Below, piece after piece: positions 48,899 through 58,130 of a stretch of 64,000 nt of DNA (position 1 is its first letter; each line of letters opens with the position of its first letter). Origin of the DNA: Lonepinella sp042485795 (GTDB taxonomy: Bacteria > Pseudomonadota > Gammaproteobacteria > Enterobacterales > Pasteurellaceae); the NCBI RefSeq assembly GCF_042485795.1, contig NZ_CP169368.1, positions 186,001 through 250,000 on the forward strand, read 5' to 3'. The notes below the pieces were generated by a model. That model did no database searches and had not been told where the DNA came from. It saw only the letters and a list, made by a program, of their open reading frames with translations. The translations under genes and the position numbers were made by a program.

Positions 48899-49279
48899 AT
48901 GCGTTATGTTCTTGCGATAAAAAGCCCTGTTTATGGATCACAAGGGGCATTTTTTGCCTATCAATTCGCCAACGCCTTGTTGCAAAAAGGACATCAAATT
49001 AACCAGATTTTCTTTTTCCAACAGGGTGTTAGTAATGGTAATAACTGTGTTTCACCAGCTAACGATGAATTTAATCTACAAAAAGCATGGCAACAATTAA
49101 GTCAGCAATATCAAGTACCATTGCATCTATGTATTGCAGCCAGTCAACGACGTGGCATCGTGGATCACACCACAGCGAGTAAACCCAAACAACAAAATCT
49201 GGCTGAACACTTTATCCTAGCAGGATTAGGTGAATTTAGTCGAGCCATGTTAGAAGCAGACCGAGTAATCACTTTATGA
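48899..49279 (+). CDS. tusD: Sulfurtransferase TusD
   Basis: 126 residues from MRYVLAIKSPVYG, with GAGGA just upstream; a longer upstream frame overlaps yheO and is not used. DsrE-family subunit of the TusBCD hexamer. The persulfide-accepting cysteine is in VPLHLCIAASQRRG. The stop overlaps the tusC start by 4 bases (ATGA). Confidence 0.93.
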   Translation: MRYVLAIKSPVYGSQGAFFAYQFANALLQKGHQINQIFFFQQGVSNGNNCVSPANDEFNLQKAWQQLSQQYQVPLHLCIAASQRRGIVDHTTASKPKQQNLAEHFILAGLGEFSRAMLEADRVITL

Positions 49280-49638
49280 TTAAATTAGCTTTTGTTTTCA
49301 AAACTGCCCCATACAGCAATGCTGCCAGCCGAGAAGGATTAGATGCCTTGCTTGCAGCGACCGCTTTTTGTGATGAAAATGAAATTGCGGTGTTCTTTAT
49401 AGAGGATGGCGTTTTTAACCTATTAGCCGCTCAACAACCTGAATTAATCCTACAAAAAGATTTTATCAGCACCTTTAAATTACTTGATTTATACGACATT
49501 GAACAGCGGTTTATATGCCAAGCATCCTTACAGCAATATGCTTTAGAAAACGCTGAATTTATTATAAATTGTGAAAAAATTGACCGCACTTCGCTGATTG
49601 CAAAACTCAAAACTGCGGTGCAAATTTTAACGTTTTAG
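49276..49638 (+). CDS. tusC: Sulfur relay protein TusC
   Basis: 120 residues, DsrE/F family. FKTAPYSNAASREGLDALLAA and VFFIEDGVFNLL match TusC. It is a structural member of the TusBCD complex that relays sulfur from TusA to TusE and MnmA. Confidence 0.92.
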   Translation: MIKLAFVFKTAPYSNAASREGLDALLAATAFCDENEIAVFFIEDGVFNLLAAQQPELILQKDFISTFKLLDLYDIEQRFICQASLQQYALENAEFIINCEKIDRTSLIAKLKTAVQILTF

Positions 49639-49646
49639 GAAATACC

Positions 49647-49943
49647 ATGCTTTACACCCTTGCCAGCACGCAATATAGCCCAACAGAATTACAACGCTAT
49701 TTCGCAGAAATCAACGAACAAGATGCTCTGGTTTTATGGGGCGATGCGGTACTATTAATTGTCAAGCAAGCAGATCTATTACAACAACTGCATACGCCTT
49801 GCTATGTCATGGCAGATGATCTGACGGCTCGTCATTTACAACATCACCCCAACATCATGCACTTAAAAGATAAAATCCAACTGATTACGCTGGATAAATT
49901 AGTCGAACTGACAGAACAATATTATCCCCAGTTTGCCCTCTGA
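49647..49943 (+). CDS. tusB: Sulfur relay protein TusB
   Basis: 98 residues, DsrH family. MLYTLASTQYS, DALVLWGDAVLL and YVMADDLTAR fit TusB. It is last of the yheO-tusDCB operon, and its stop directly abuts the stop of the convergent zinc-finger gene with no terminator between. Confidence 0.92.
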   Translation: MLYTLASTQYSPTELQRYFAEINEQDALVLWGDAVLLIVKQADLLQQLHTPCYVMADDLTARHLQHHPNIMHLKDKIQLITLDKLVELTEQYYPQFAL

Positions 49944-50498
49944 TTAACATTCATTTTTTACATCAAACTGATGTTTACACCGCCGATTCGCACACACAAA
50001 AGTGCGGTGCATTTCGCTGGATTTTTTTAAACTCGCAACATTTGTACCGCAGTTTGGACAACTGACCTGATAAGGTTGACTGGCTAAGGTAAATTTACAA
50101 TGGGGAAATTGATTACAAGCATAAAACGTCTTACCTTGTCGCCCACGCCGAGCAACTAATTCACCTTTGCCACATTCAGGACAAACAAAAGATTGTTCAG
50201 GCTCATCTTGTTTTTCTTGCACAATAAAATGACAATCGGGATAACCACTACAGCCAATGAAAATCCCGAAACTACCTTGTTTAACTTGCAAAGGACAATC
50301 ACACTCGGGGCAAATTTCAGTTAATTGTTTTAAGATTTTATGTTCAGATTGAGCCTGCAAAGGTTTTAAATAATCACAGTCTGGATAAGCCGAACAACCT
50401 AAAAACAGCCCTTTTTTACCCTGCCGAATATGCAACGGCGAACCACATTGAGGGCAGATTTCTGGTTGTTTGCGGTGTGGGAAAAAAGAGCCTGTCAT
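49944..50498 (-). CDS. Topoisomerase-type zinc-ribbon DNA-binding protein (YrdD-like)
   Basis: 184 residues with four repeats of a C4 zinc finger: CPQCGSPL...GLFLGCSAYPDC, CPECDCPL...GIFIGCSGYPDC, CPECGKGEL...TFYACNQFPHC, and a terminal CPNCGTN...CANRRC. These are the C-terminal ribbons of topoisomerase I without the catalytic part, as in E. coli YrdD. The role is unknown; single-stranded DNA or RNA binding is likely. Confidence 0.88.
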   Translation of the reverse strand: MTGSFFPHRKQPEICPQCGSPLHIRQGKKGLFLGCSAYPDCDYLKPLQAQSEHKILKQLTEICPECDCPLQVKQGSFGIFIGCSGYPDCHFIVQEKQDEPEQSFVCPECGKGELVARRGRQGKTFYACNQFPHCKFTLASQPYQVSCPNCGTNVASLKKSSEMHRTFVCANRRCKHQFDVKNEC

Positions 50499-50579
50499 GA
50501 TTATTCCTGTTAAAAAAATATTATGCTGATTTTACGCATTTTCGTTTATACTAGCCACTGTTTTAAGAAGGATTATGCC

Positions 50580-52061
50580 ATGCAAGAATTATTACAACAT
50601 CCCTATTTTTTAACCGCACTTGGGGTCGGAGCGGGTCTGTTGGTTTTATGTTTAATCTTATTATTTGTACTCTCACGGCGGAATCGTGATGTAGTGGAAT
50701 TACAGCAGGATTTAAATAAAAACATTAATGATTATAATCAATTAGTGGATAAATTTGACAACCTAAGTGCGGTGAAAAATCAGCAAGATTTAGCTGTTAT
50801 GCAGTTGCAAACCAAAGAAGAATATTTAAATGTGGAAATTGCTGAACGAGATCGCATTATCACTAAACGCACAACAGAATTAGATAAAACTCGTGAAATT
50901 TTAACCGCACTTCAACAAGAAGTGTCTCGATCCAAAATTACTTTAGCCGAAAAAGAAAAAAGTTTACAGGAACAACAACAAACCTTTACCCAAAGCAGAC
51001 AGCAATTAAGTGTCGAATTTCAAAATTTGGCAAACCGTATTTTAGAAGAAAAATCCCAATCTTTTAGCCAATCCAATCAACAGGCATTAGATAGTTTATT
51101 AAAACCGTTCCGTGAGCAAATTGAGAGCTTTCAAAAACGGGTTAATGAGGTACATTCTGAAAGTGTAAAAGGGAATACCCTGTTAGAATCAGAAATTAAA
51201 AAAGTGCTTGAAATTGGGCTTTCCATGTCCCAACAAGCGAATAATCTTACTTCTGCTTTAAAAGGAGAAAAGAAAACCTTAGGCAACTGGGGGGAAATTC
51301 AGTTAGAACGGACGTTACAATTAGCTGGCTTGGTAAATGGTGATCATTACTCTGCTCAAGCCCATTTTAAAGATGAACAAGGCAACCATAATTACCCTGA
51401 TTTTGTGGTGCATTTGCCAGATAACAAACATTTAATCATTGATAGCAAAATGTCCTTAGTCGCTTATGAAAATGCGGTGAATGCAGAAGATGAACTACAA
51501 CGCAGTCAATTTATGCGTGAACATATTAAGGCGATTCGCAACCATATCAATGATTTATCACAAAAAGATTACAGCAATTTAATCGGCATGCGTAGTCCGA
51601 ATTTTGTGTTGATGTTTTTTGCGGTTGAACCTGCTTATATTGAAGCCATGAAAGCGGATGTGGAATTATTTAATTTTGCTTATCAGAAAAATGTAATTTT
51701 GGTGTCACATACCACCTTAATGCCAATCTTACGCACCGTGGCGAATTTATGGCGAGTGGAACGAGGCAATGCAGAAGCCAAAGAAATCAGTGAAAAAGCA
51801 GGGGATATTTATAATCAAATTTGCTTATTAGCGGAACGTTTGGCAAGATTAGGTGGAACATTAGCCACAGCAAGTTCCCGCTATAATGACACCGTGACGG
51901 CTTTAGTTGGGCAACAAGGTTTAGTGGGTAAAGTGGAACGCTTTAAGGATTTATCTGCCAAAGTTACTAAAACTTTACCGAACGTAGAATTATTACATCA
52001 AGATATAGAAACAGAAAAATTATTGATTTTAAAGGAAAACGCAGATGACACAAATAATTGA
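50580..52061 (+). CDS. rmuC: DNA recombination protein RmuC
   Basis: 493 residues from the ATG at 50580, which follows AAGAAGG. An N-terminal membrane span (about residues 10-32) is followed by a long coiled coil (residues 40-200) and the nuclease-like RmuC domain with LGNWGEIQLERTLQLAGL, LIIDSKMSLVAYENAV and FVLMFFAVEPAY. RmuC limits inversions at short repeats. It overlaps glpE by 17 bases. Confidence 0.93.
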   Translation: MQELLQHPYFLTALGVGAGLLVLCLILLFVLSRRNRDVVELQQDLNKNINDYNQLVDKFDNLSAVKNQQDLAVMQLQTKEEYLNVEIAERDRIITKRTTELDKTREILTALQQEVSRSKITLAEKEKSLQEQQQTFTQSRQQLSVEFQNLANRILEEKSQSFSQSNQQALDSLLKPFREQIESFQKRVNEVHSESVKGNTLLESEIKKVLEIGLSMSQQANNLTSALKGEKKTLGNWGEIQLERTLQLAGLVNGDHYSAQAHFKDEQGNHNYPDFVVHLPDNKHLIIDSKMSLVAYENAVNAEDELQRSQFMREHIKAIRNHINDLSQKDYSNLIGMRSPNFVLMFFAVEPAYIEAMKADVELFNFAYQKNVILVSHTTLMPILRTVANLWRVERGNAEAKEISEKAGDIYNQICLLAERLARLGGTLATASSRYNDTVTALVGQQGLVGKVERFKDLSAKVTKTLPNVELLHQDIETEKLLILKENADDTNN

Positions 52062-52371
52062 TATTAGCCCTCAACAAGCATGGGAAATGTTGCAAACCCA
52101 AACTTGTGCCTTATTAGATGTACGTGATTGGCAACGTTACAGCCACAGCCATATTCCCGAGGCATTTCATTTAACGAATCAAAGTTATGGCGATTTCCAA
52201 AATGAATATGATTACGATGAACCCGTGATTTTAGTTTGTTATCACGGCGTGAGTAGTCGCAGTGTCGCCACTTATTTAATCGAGCAAGGCTATGAACAGG
52301 TTTATAGTATTATTGGTGGTTTTGAGGCATGGGAAAAAGCAGGATTACCGATTGAACAAGGATTTAGTTAA
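52045..52371 (+). CDS. glpE: Thiosulfate sulfurtransferase GlpE (rhodanese)
   Basis: 108 residues as in E. coli. A single rhodanese domain with LLDVRDWQRYSHSHIPEA and the active-site loop CYHGVSSRS (cysteine near residue 65). It transfers sulfane sulfur from thiosulfate to acceptors. Nearby glpG recalls the E. coli glpEG pair, but here an opposite-strand gene lies between them. Confidence 0.93.
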   Translation: MTQIIDISPQQAWEMLQTQTCALLDVRDWQRYSHSHIPEAFHLTNQSYGDFQNEYDYDEPVILVCYHGVSSRSVATYLIEQGYEQVYSIIGGFEAWEKAGLPIEQGFS

Positions 52372-52678
52372 ACCCCACAATCACTACATAGCCAACAACA
52401 CACCAAAAAATCACCGCACTTGCGATTAATGCTTTTTTCGCCAAATTGGGATGACGTTGGTTTAGCTTAAATAGAATCCGTGCCATAATGGCTAATACAA
52501 AGGGATAAAGCCACATGGAAAATGAAATAAAAGTGCGGTTGAAATAATCTAGCTCTGGATTATTAAAAATAGCAGGTGAAAGCAGTAAGGATAATGGCCA
52601 AAACAACATTGGCAAGCAAAATCCAGCTAATAACCAACTAAAACCACTAAACCCGTCTGGCAAACTTTTGTTTTCCAT
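52364..52678 (-). CDS. Small membrane protein of unknown function
   Basis: 104 residues from MENKSLPDGFSGF, with GGGGGT upstream. Three hydrophobic segments are visible (LLAGFCLPMLFWPLSLLL, FISFSMWLYPFVLAIMARIL and KALIASAVIFWCVVGYVVIV). I think it is a Pasteurellaceae-restricted DUF family but cannot name it securely. It is inserted, in opposite orientation, between glpE and glpG, and its stop overlaps the glpE stop. Confidence 0.75.
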   Translation of the reverse strand: MENKSLPDGFSGFSWLLAGFCLPMLFWPLSLLLSPAIFNNPELDYFNRTFISFSMWLYPFVLAIMARILFKLNQRHPNLAKKALIASAVIFWCVVGYVVIVGFN

Positions 52679-52728
52679 TTTTACCCCCATATATTAAGTT
52701 ATGCTAAAAAATAAAAGGAATATAACAA

Positions 52729-53304
52729 ATGCTGTCAAGTTTTAGAAGTCATTCAGCAAAATTTACTTTATTTATCACCGCACTTTGCGTGATTTTATAC
52801 ATCATTGGTAATACTATTGATCTGGAAACTGAGGTTTTATTGAATACCATGCACTTTCCAGCAGATCAATTTGAGCAACAAGATTATTGGCGTTATTTAA
52901 GCCATACCTTAATCCATTTATCCATTACTCATATTGGTTTCAATCTAGCGTGGTGGTGGCTGTTTGGTGCTGCGATTGAAAAAAGATTTGGCTCGTTCAC
53001 TTTGATTTTGCTTTATTTAGTATCAGGTATCGGCTCTGGTTTTGTGCAAAACTGGGCAACGGGTCCTTGGTTTTTCGGACTATCAGGTGTGGTTTATGCA
53101 GTCATGGGTTTTGTCTTTTGTGTGGATAAATTTAGTCCCAATACGCAATTTGATTTACCCGAAGGCTTTTTCACCATGTTAATCGTTGGGATTGCGTTTG
53201 GCTTTATCAGCCCATTAATTGGCGTTCAAATGGGAAATGCAGCACATATTTCTGGCTTAATTATTGGGTTAATCTTTGGCTTTTTACGAGCAAAAATTGG
53301 GTAG
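52729..53304 (+). CDS. glpG: Rhomboid intramembrane serine protease GlpG
   Basis: 191 residues, shorter than E. coli GlpG (276) because the N-terminal cytoplasmic domain is missing. Six spans carry the core: HLSITHIGFNLAWWW (oxyanion H and N), the serine in WFFGLSGVVYAVMGF, and the catalytic histidine in AAHISGLIIGL. It cuts substrates inside the membrane; physiological targets are unclear. Confidence 0.92.
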   Translation: MLSSFRSHSAKFTLFITALCVILYIIGNTIDLETEVLLNTMHFPADQFEQQDYWRYLSHTLIHLSITHIGFNLAWWWLFGAAIEKRFGSFTLILLYLVSGIGSGFVQNWATGPWFFGLSGVVYAVMGFVFCVDKFSPNTQFDLPEGFFTMLIVGIAFGFISPLIGVQMGNAAHISGLIIGLIFGFLRAKIG

Positions 53305-53326
53305 TAGCATAAGATAGTGGCATAAA

Positions 53327-53351
53327 TAGTGCGGTGTTTTTCACCGCACTA
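53327..53351. terminator. Paired-uptake-signal terminator between glpG and the PF10136 gene
   Basis: TAGTGCGGTG / CACCGCACTA, 10 bp with a T5 loop, between convergent genes. Confidence 0.8.
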
Positions 53352-53357
53352 TTGCCT

Positions 53358-55322
53358 TTATCTGTCTAGTTGCACTGGCAAAAACAAGCTCAATGGTCGC
53401 TTACGAATAATCTCACACAGGCATCGACAAATTTCACACCAACTGTCAATTTCCGCATTTAACGCCCTTAATGCCACTCTTAATGCCAGCGTAAAACTCA
53501 CCACTAAATTCACCACACCAATGAGCAAAACAAAACCGATACACTGCAAAATAACCGCCCAACTGAGATGACCACTTACCGCCACATAACCTAGATTAGC
53601 CGATGAAAATGCCACATGGCGAATATCTAATGGCAGACCTAGCCAATAACCAACCAATCCTGTTAAACCAAGCAACATACCAAAACAGAAGTTTCCCATT
53701 AAGGAACCATAATTATCATGTAAATAATGAGCGAATTTAATGCGGCATTTTTCTGGCATGATGTATTTCAGTAGTGGATGATGCGGTAATCGCATTCTGA
53801 GATTGAGATAGTTACTACGATTATCAAAATAACCCGAAATAATCCCTGAACAGAATAACCACACACCTGCAATAGCAGCAAACCATAACGTTCCTTTGGT
53901 TGGATCAATGGAATGGAGTTGGTAATCAATCGCAGCAGAATCCAGTAATGGCAATCCTGTTTTTTCTGTATAAAGATACGCAATTAACCCACTCAATCCC
54001 ATCGCAAAAGCCACATTCCCCAGCACCGCAATGGTTTGTGAACGCAATACATCAATCAATAGTTGAGCTAATTTCATGTTCACCGCTCGTCCTTGTGGAT
54101 TACGCTCTACCGCTTCGGCAAAACGGGCGGCGGTCATGGCGGGCTGTTTAGTGGCGACCGTAAAATGCAACATAAAAATCAGCATAAAGCCTAAACCATA
54201 ATTCAGCCCGTATGCGAGGCTTTTCCACGTTTTATCATCAATAATATCGCCAAGATGAATTTTAAATAATGCCATTAAAGCAATTAAAATCCCTCCGCCA
54301 GCCGCAGAATAGAACATCGCAAAATATTCTTTTTTGGTGCGAGTAACGTAATGTTCACCATGATCACTGGTATTTTGTGCAATGGTGCGAGATAACATAC
54401 CAGCACTCTGTTTCCAAAGGACGCAGATATTATGTTGATCAGTGGCTGCACTCGCAAAAATTTCCGTGGTTTGCAGCACGCTTAGTAGAGATAATGTTCG
54501 CTCACTAAATAACTTTTTAAGCATCACCAAACGCTCAAGGGTTTGATTTAAACGTTCTAATAAATGAGCGACCGCTAACGAAGAACCTGCCACAGCACCA
54601 CGTTTGTAAAAACGATCAATTTGTTTTCGACATTGCGATATCATGACTTGTAAATGGCTATCATCATAATCTTCACCCTGTTGTTGGGCGGTTAACCACA
54701 ATGCTACTTCTTTTTGTAACGCCACAAAAGGCGAATGGGCATCTAATAATGCTGGATCTAACCGCATTAATTCAGGATCCAAATCTTCCGCTGCCAACCA
54801 AATCGCTAACATTTCAATGGCAGAATAACCCTCGTGATAGAGATGTTGCTGTAACCAATTTTGATCTTGTTGCTCGGTATATTGTTCCAATGTCGCAAAT
54901 AGATTCACCCACATTTTTGCTGAAATTGCTTTAAGCCACACCATATCTTTACGGTTATGAAATAACATAAAGAACACATCACGCAAATCTTTGCTATCTT
55001 TAAAGGCAGGATTGAGTTTTTCATATAAGCGTTGTTTCATTTCCTTGCCAAAACCGTCACGGCTTAAAATACCACTACTAATCAGCAAAGGATATAAACG
55101 CATTTGACAAAGCCAACGGCATAATAACGTAGTGATACGTTTGGCTAATTCAGGATACTGTTTTAATAAGTTGGTAAATAACGCAATGCGTTCATTGGCT
55201 TGAAATTGCCCACCCTCACGTAAATATTGACAAAATAACTGGAGCAAAACAAAAGGATCGGTTTGCTGCTCAATATCGGCTAATAATTGATCCAGTCGTT
55301 GTTGAATAAATGGTATAGTCAT
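53358..55322 (-). CDS. PF10136 membrane protein ('site-specific recombinase', Gcr-like)
   Basis: 654 residues. The N-terminal half is soluble and helical; the C-terminal half (from about residue 335) has roughly six to seven membrane spans (GGGILIALMALFKIHLG, GFMLIFMLHFTVATKQPAMTAA, WFAAIAGVWLFCSGIISGYFDNR and others). TKQPAMTAARFAEAV and SGYFDNRSNYLNLR match the family called SpecificRecomb after a gonococcal gene. The membrane topology makes a recombinase role implausible. True function is unknown. Confidence 0.82.
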   Translation of the reverse strand: MTIPFIQQRLDQLLADIEQQTDPFVLLQLFCQYLREGGQFQANERIALFTNLLKQYPELAKRITTLLCRWLCQMRLYPLLISSGILSRDGFGKEMKQRLYEKLNPAFKDSKDLRDVFFMLFHNRKDMVWLKAISAKMWVNLFATLEQYTEQQDQNWLQQHLYHEGYSAIEMLAIWLAAEDLDPELMRLDPALLDAHSPFVALQKEVALWLTAQQQGEDYDDSHLQVMISQCRKQIDRFYKRGAVAGSSLAVAHLLERLNQTLERLVMLKKLFSERTLSLLSVLQTTEIFASAATDQHNICVLWKQSAGMLSRTIAQNTSDHGEHYVTRTKKEYFAMFYSAAGGGILIALMALFKIHLGDIIDDKTWKSLAYGLNYGLGFMLIFMLHFTVATKQPAMTAARFAEAVERNPQGRAVNMKLAQLLIDVLRSQTIAVLGNVAFAMGLSGLIAYLYTEKTGLPLLDSAAIDYQLHSIDPTKGTLWFAAIAGVWLFCSGIISGYFDNRSNYLNLRMRLPHHPLLKYIMPEKCRIKFAHYLHDNYGSLMGNFCFGMLLGLTGLVGYWLGLPLDIRHVAFSSANLGYVAVSGHLSWAVILQCIGFVLLIGVVNLVVSFTLALRVALRALNAEIDSWCEICRCLCEIIRKRPLSLFLPVQLDR

Positions 55323-55388
55323 AAACTCTTTTTTCGTTGTGTTATCTTATTATGATATATTCTGAGCCTAAAAGTTCAACCCATAAAA

Positions 55389-55426
55389 AAGTGCGGTGAA
55401 AAAGTTTGATTTTTTTCACCGCACTT
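55389..55426 (-). terminator. Paired-uptake-signal terminator after nrdA
   Basis: AAGTGCGGTGAAAAA / TTTTTCACCGCACTT, a perfect 15-bp stem followed on the minus strand by six T. Confidence 0.88.
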
Positions 55427-55444
55427 CAGGTCTCTATTTAGCCA

Positions 55445-57112
55445 TTAGCCTTCGCAACTTGAGCAGCTTAATAGGTTGCGATTAAACACCTGTGCTGCAC
55501 TCATGCTATATTGATAATAAATGGATTTTAAGCCTAACTCTTCGGCGGTTAAGTATAACTGGTTCAAATCACGTGCTGGTGTGGATGGGTGAACCATGAT
55601 GTTAATACTTTGTCCTTGGTCAATATATTTTTGACGTTGTGCCGCTTGTTGAATCACGCTTAACTGACTGATTTCAGAGAACGTTTTAAACACGTCTTTT
55701 TCTTCATCGGTCAACTGGGATAAATGTTGCACAGAACCATCATGCAATAAAATGCTATCCCAGATTTCGTCCTTGTCTAAGCCTTTTTCTTGTAATAATT
55801 TTTCCAAGAATGGGTTTTTATAAACGGTTTTGATTTTAGCTAAATCTTTTACATAATAATTGGATTTAAACGGCTCAACAGACGGTGAAACACTGCCTAA
55901 AATAAAGCTACTAGATTTAGTTGGAGCAATACTCATCAAGGTGGTATTACGGCGACCATAGCCTTGTAATAATTCTGGTTCACCAAAACGCTGGGCTAAT
56001 TCTTTTGATGCGTTTAAGGTTTTCTCTTTTAAGGTGCGGAACACTTCATTATTTTTTTGCATCGCATCAAAGCTATCAAAAGCAATATTGTTGGCTTGTA
56101 AATAACTGTGCCAACCTAACACGCCTAAGCCTAATGCACGGTGTCTGCGGGCGAATTTATTGGCTCTTTCCAAAAATGGAATATGCTGGCTTTTTTCGAT
56201 AAACTCGCTCATTACTACATCTAAGAAATAGGTTAATACTTCAGGGGCATCGGTATCTTTCCATTCATCAAAATAAAGCAAGTTCATTGATGATAGACAG
56301 CACACAAAACTTTCGTCTGCACAAGCAGGTAACATAATTTCGGTACAAAGATTTGAGGCGTGTACCACCATGTTTTTATCTTTATACACATCTGGACGAC
56401 CAACATTCGCATTATCTTTAAAGAATAAATACGGAATACCCGTTTCAGTTTTACGTTGTAATAATTTTGCCCAAAGTTGACGTTTATAAGGATCACCTGC
56501 TTTCATGCTTTCTAACCATTCGTGACCGATACAAACACCATAATACATTAACTGAATCGGATTACCCTCGGTGTGAATATCCAACCATTCATCAATGTCA
56601 CCATGTTCAATATCAATATAACCAGCAAATTGCCCTTTACGTGAGGTGCCTTGTGAGATCACGTCAATAACGGTGTCAAACAGTTTGGTAAAGTTAAATG
56701 AACCATCTGATTTACCATTATTTTTAATGCTGGTACCACGTGGACGAATATCGCCAAAATAAGCTGATGTACCACCACCAATTTTGCTCATCATACCTAC
56801 TTCGGCAGTAGTCACCATAATTTCGTGAATGGAGTCGCCAATATAGCTACCAAAACAGGAAATCGGCAAGCCACGATCTAAACCAAAGTTTGACCAAATT
56901 GGTGAAGAAAGAGAAAAATAACCACGTGCCATATAGTGATAAAATTTATCCGCATAGCCCTCGATACCAAGTTTATGTTCGGCATGTTCAGCGATAAAGC
57001 GAATACGATCTAATGCGGATGTTCCTTCGAGCAAGTAACCACGTTGCAAGAACAAACGGCTATCTTCGTTTAACCAAGCGAAGTCTGGACGGTTTGGATT
57101 AGAATAAGTCAT
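55445..57112 (-). CDS. nrdA: Class I ribonucleotide reductase large subunit without ATP-cone
   Basis: Reduces ribonucleotides to deoxyribonucleotides. 555 residues against about 760 for E. coli NrdA; it starts MTYSNPNRPDFAWLNEDS, so the N-terminal ATP-cone (overall activity switch) is absent. Catalytic parts are complete: the redox cysteine in LPISCFGSYIGD, the thiyl cysteine and glutamate in NLCTEI, the partner cysteine in SFVCCLSSMNL, the radical-transfer tyrosines in KSIYYQYS, and a C-terminal CSSC tail. It overlaps the upstream nrdB by 14 bases. Confidence 0.9.
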   Translation of the reverse strand: MTYSNPNRPDFAWLNEDSRLFLQRGYLLEGTSALDRIRFIAEHAEHKLGIEGYADKFYHYMARGYFSLSSPIWSNFGLDRGLPISCFGSYIGDSIHEIMVTTAEVGMMSKIGGGTSAYFGDIRPRGTSIKNNGKSDGSFNFTKLFDTVIDVISQGTSRKGQFAGYIDIEHGDIDEWLDIHTEGNPIQLMYYGVCIGHEWLESMKAGDPYKRQLWAKLLQRKTETGIPYLFFKDNANVGRPDVYKDKNMVVHASNLCTEIMLPACADESFVCCLSSMNLLYFDEWKDTDAPEVLTYFLDVVMSEFIEKSQHIPFLERANKFARRHRALGLGVLGWHSYLQANNIAFDSFDAMQKNNEVFRTLKEKTLNASKELAQRFGEPELLQGYGRRNTTLMSIAPTKSSSFILGSVSPSVEPFKSNYYVKDLAKIKTVYKNPFLEKLLQEKGLDKDEIWDSILLHDGSVQHLSQLTDEEKDVFKTFSEISQLSVIQQAAQRQKYIDQGQSINIMVHPSTPARDLNQLYLTAEELGLKSIYYQYSMSAAQVFNRNLLSCSSCEG

Positions 57113-58076
57113 CGGCGGTAATCTGTTTCATTTTTTTACTGTAATCAGTGCTACGTTTATAGAAGAAATCATTTTCTTTAGTAGAAAGGATTTCAATATC
57201 GAACCACTGGGTTTCTTTTAATAATTCAGGATCAATGTTATGTGGAGCTGGCAAGCCTAAAATAGTCAATGAATTGTTGTAGCGGCTTTTAATATAATTT
57301 AACACTGTTTCTTTGGTGATAAAACTTAAATCGCCACCTTCAAAAATCCAATCCACAATACCACACTCTGCTTCAAAGGCTTGATCAGAAAGGGTTTTTA
57401 AGTCAGCGAAAAATTCATCGGTAAATAAATCTGCATGTTCATCACGTAGAATCTCATACAACGCAATACCAAATTTACCATGAATTTCTTCTTCTTTTGA
57501 AGTAGCTTCTACCGCATTGGAAATCCCTTTAAACAGGTTTTTATGCTTATTAAAGGACATCATAACCAAGAATTGACCAAATAAGGAAATATGTTCCACA
57601 AATAAAGAAAACAAAACTAAAGACAATACGAACTCGCCTTTGCCAGCATCTTTTTCTTTCATAAAACTTTCCATATAACGAATACGCTTCATTAATGGCT
57701 CAATATCCTGAATTTGAGCAAACATATCGTTCAAACCCAATTTTTCTAACAAGAAAGAATAGGCATCTTTATGGCGTACTTCTGATTCTGCAAAGGTGCC
57801 ACCCACATCGTCCATTTCTGGTTTTGGGAAATAACGATATAGCTCACCCCAGAAACGTTTTACATTCACTTCCACTTGTGAAATGGCTAACATCGCACGC
57901 GTTAAGACTTGACGTTCGTGATCGTTAATCGTGGTACGGTAATCTTGAATATCACCCGTGAAATTAAATTCGGTATGCAACCAATAAGAATGACGAATAG
58001 CATCTTTGAATTCAAGCAATTCGGGGTATTCGTAAGGTTTAATATTCAAGCGTTTTTCAAAAAGATTTCTGGACAT
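57099..58076 (-). CDS. nrdB: Class I ribonucleotide reductase small (radical) subunit
   Basis: 325 residues from the ATG at 58076, preceded by AGGTAGGTG; an upstream TTG frame is not needed. Ferritin-like metal ligands can be seen: SQVEVNVKRFW, ESEVRHKDAY (E-xx-H and the position of the radical tyrosine), VEHISLFGQF and EEEIHGKFG (E-xx-H). There is no N-terminal ATP-cone. The nrdB-nrdA order is opposite to E. coli nrdAB. Similarity to the cone-less pairs of Bacteroidetes (class Id among them) is possible, and the metal cannot be read from sequence. Confidence 0.88.
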   Translation of the reverse strand: MSRNLFEKRLNIKPYEYPELLEFKDAIRHSYWLHTEFNFTGDIQDYRTTINDHERQVLTRAMLAISQVEVNVKRFWGELYRYFPKPEMDDVGGTFAESEVRHKDAYSFLLEKLGLNDMFAQIQDIEPLMKRIRYMESFMKEKDAGKGEFVLSLVLFSLFVEHISLFGQFLVMMSFNKHKNLFKGISNAVEATSKEEEIHGKFGIALYEILRDEHADLFTDEFFADLKTLSDQAFEAECGIVDWIFEGGDLSFITKETVLNYIKSRYNNSLTILGLPAPHNIDPELLKETQWFDIEILSTKENDFFYKRSTDYSKKMKQITADDLF

Positions 58077-58130
58077 AATGGGTTCACCTACCTGTGAAAG
58101 AAATGAAAATGTGGGGGTTATTTTAGACAA

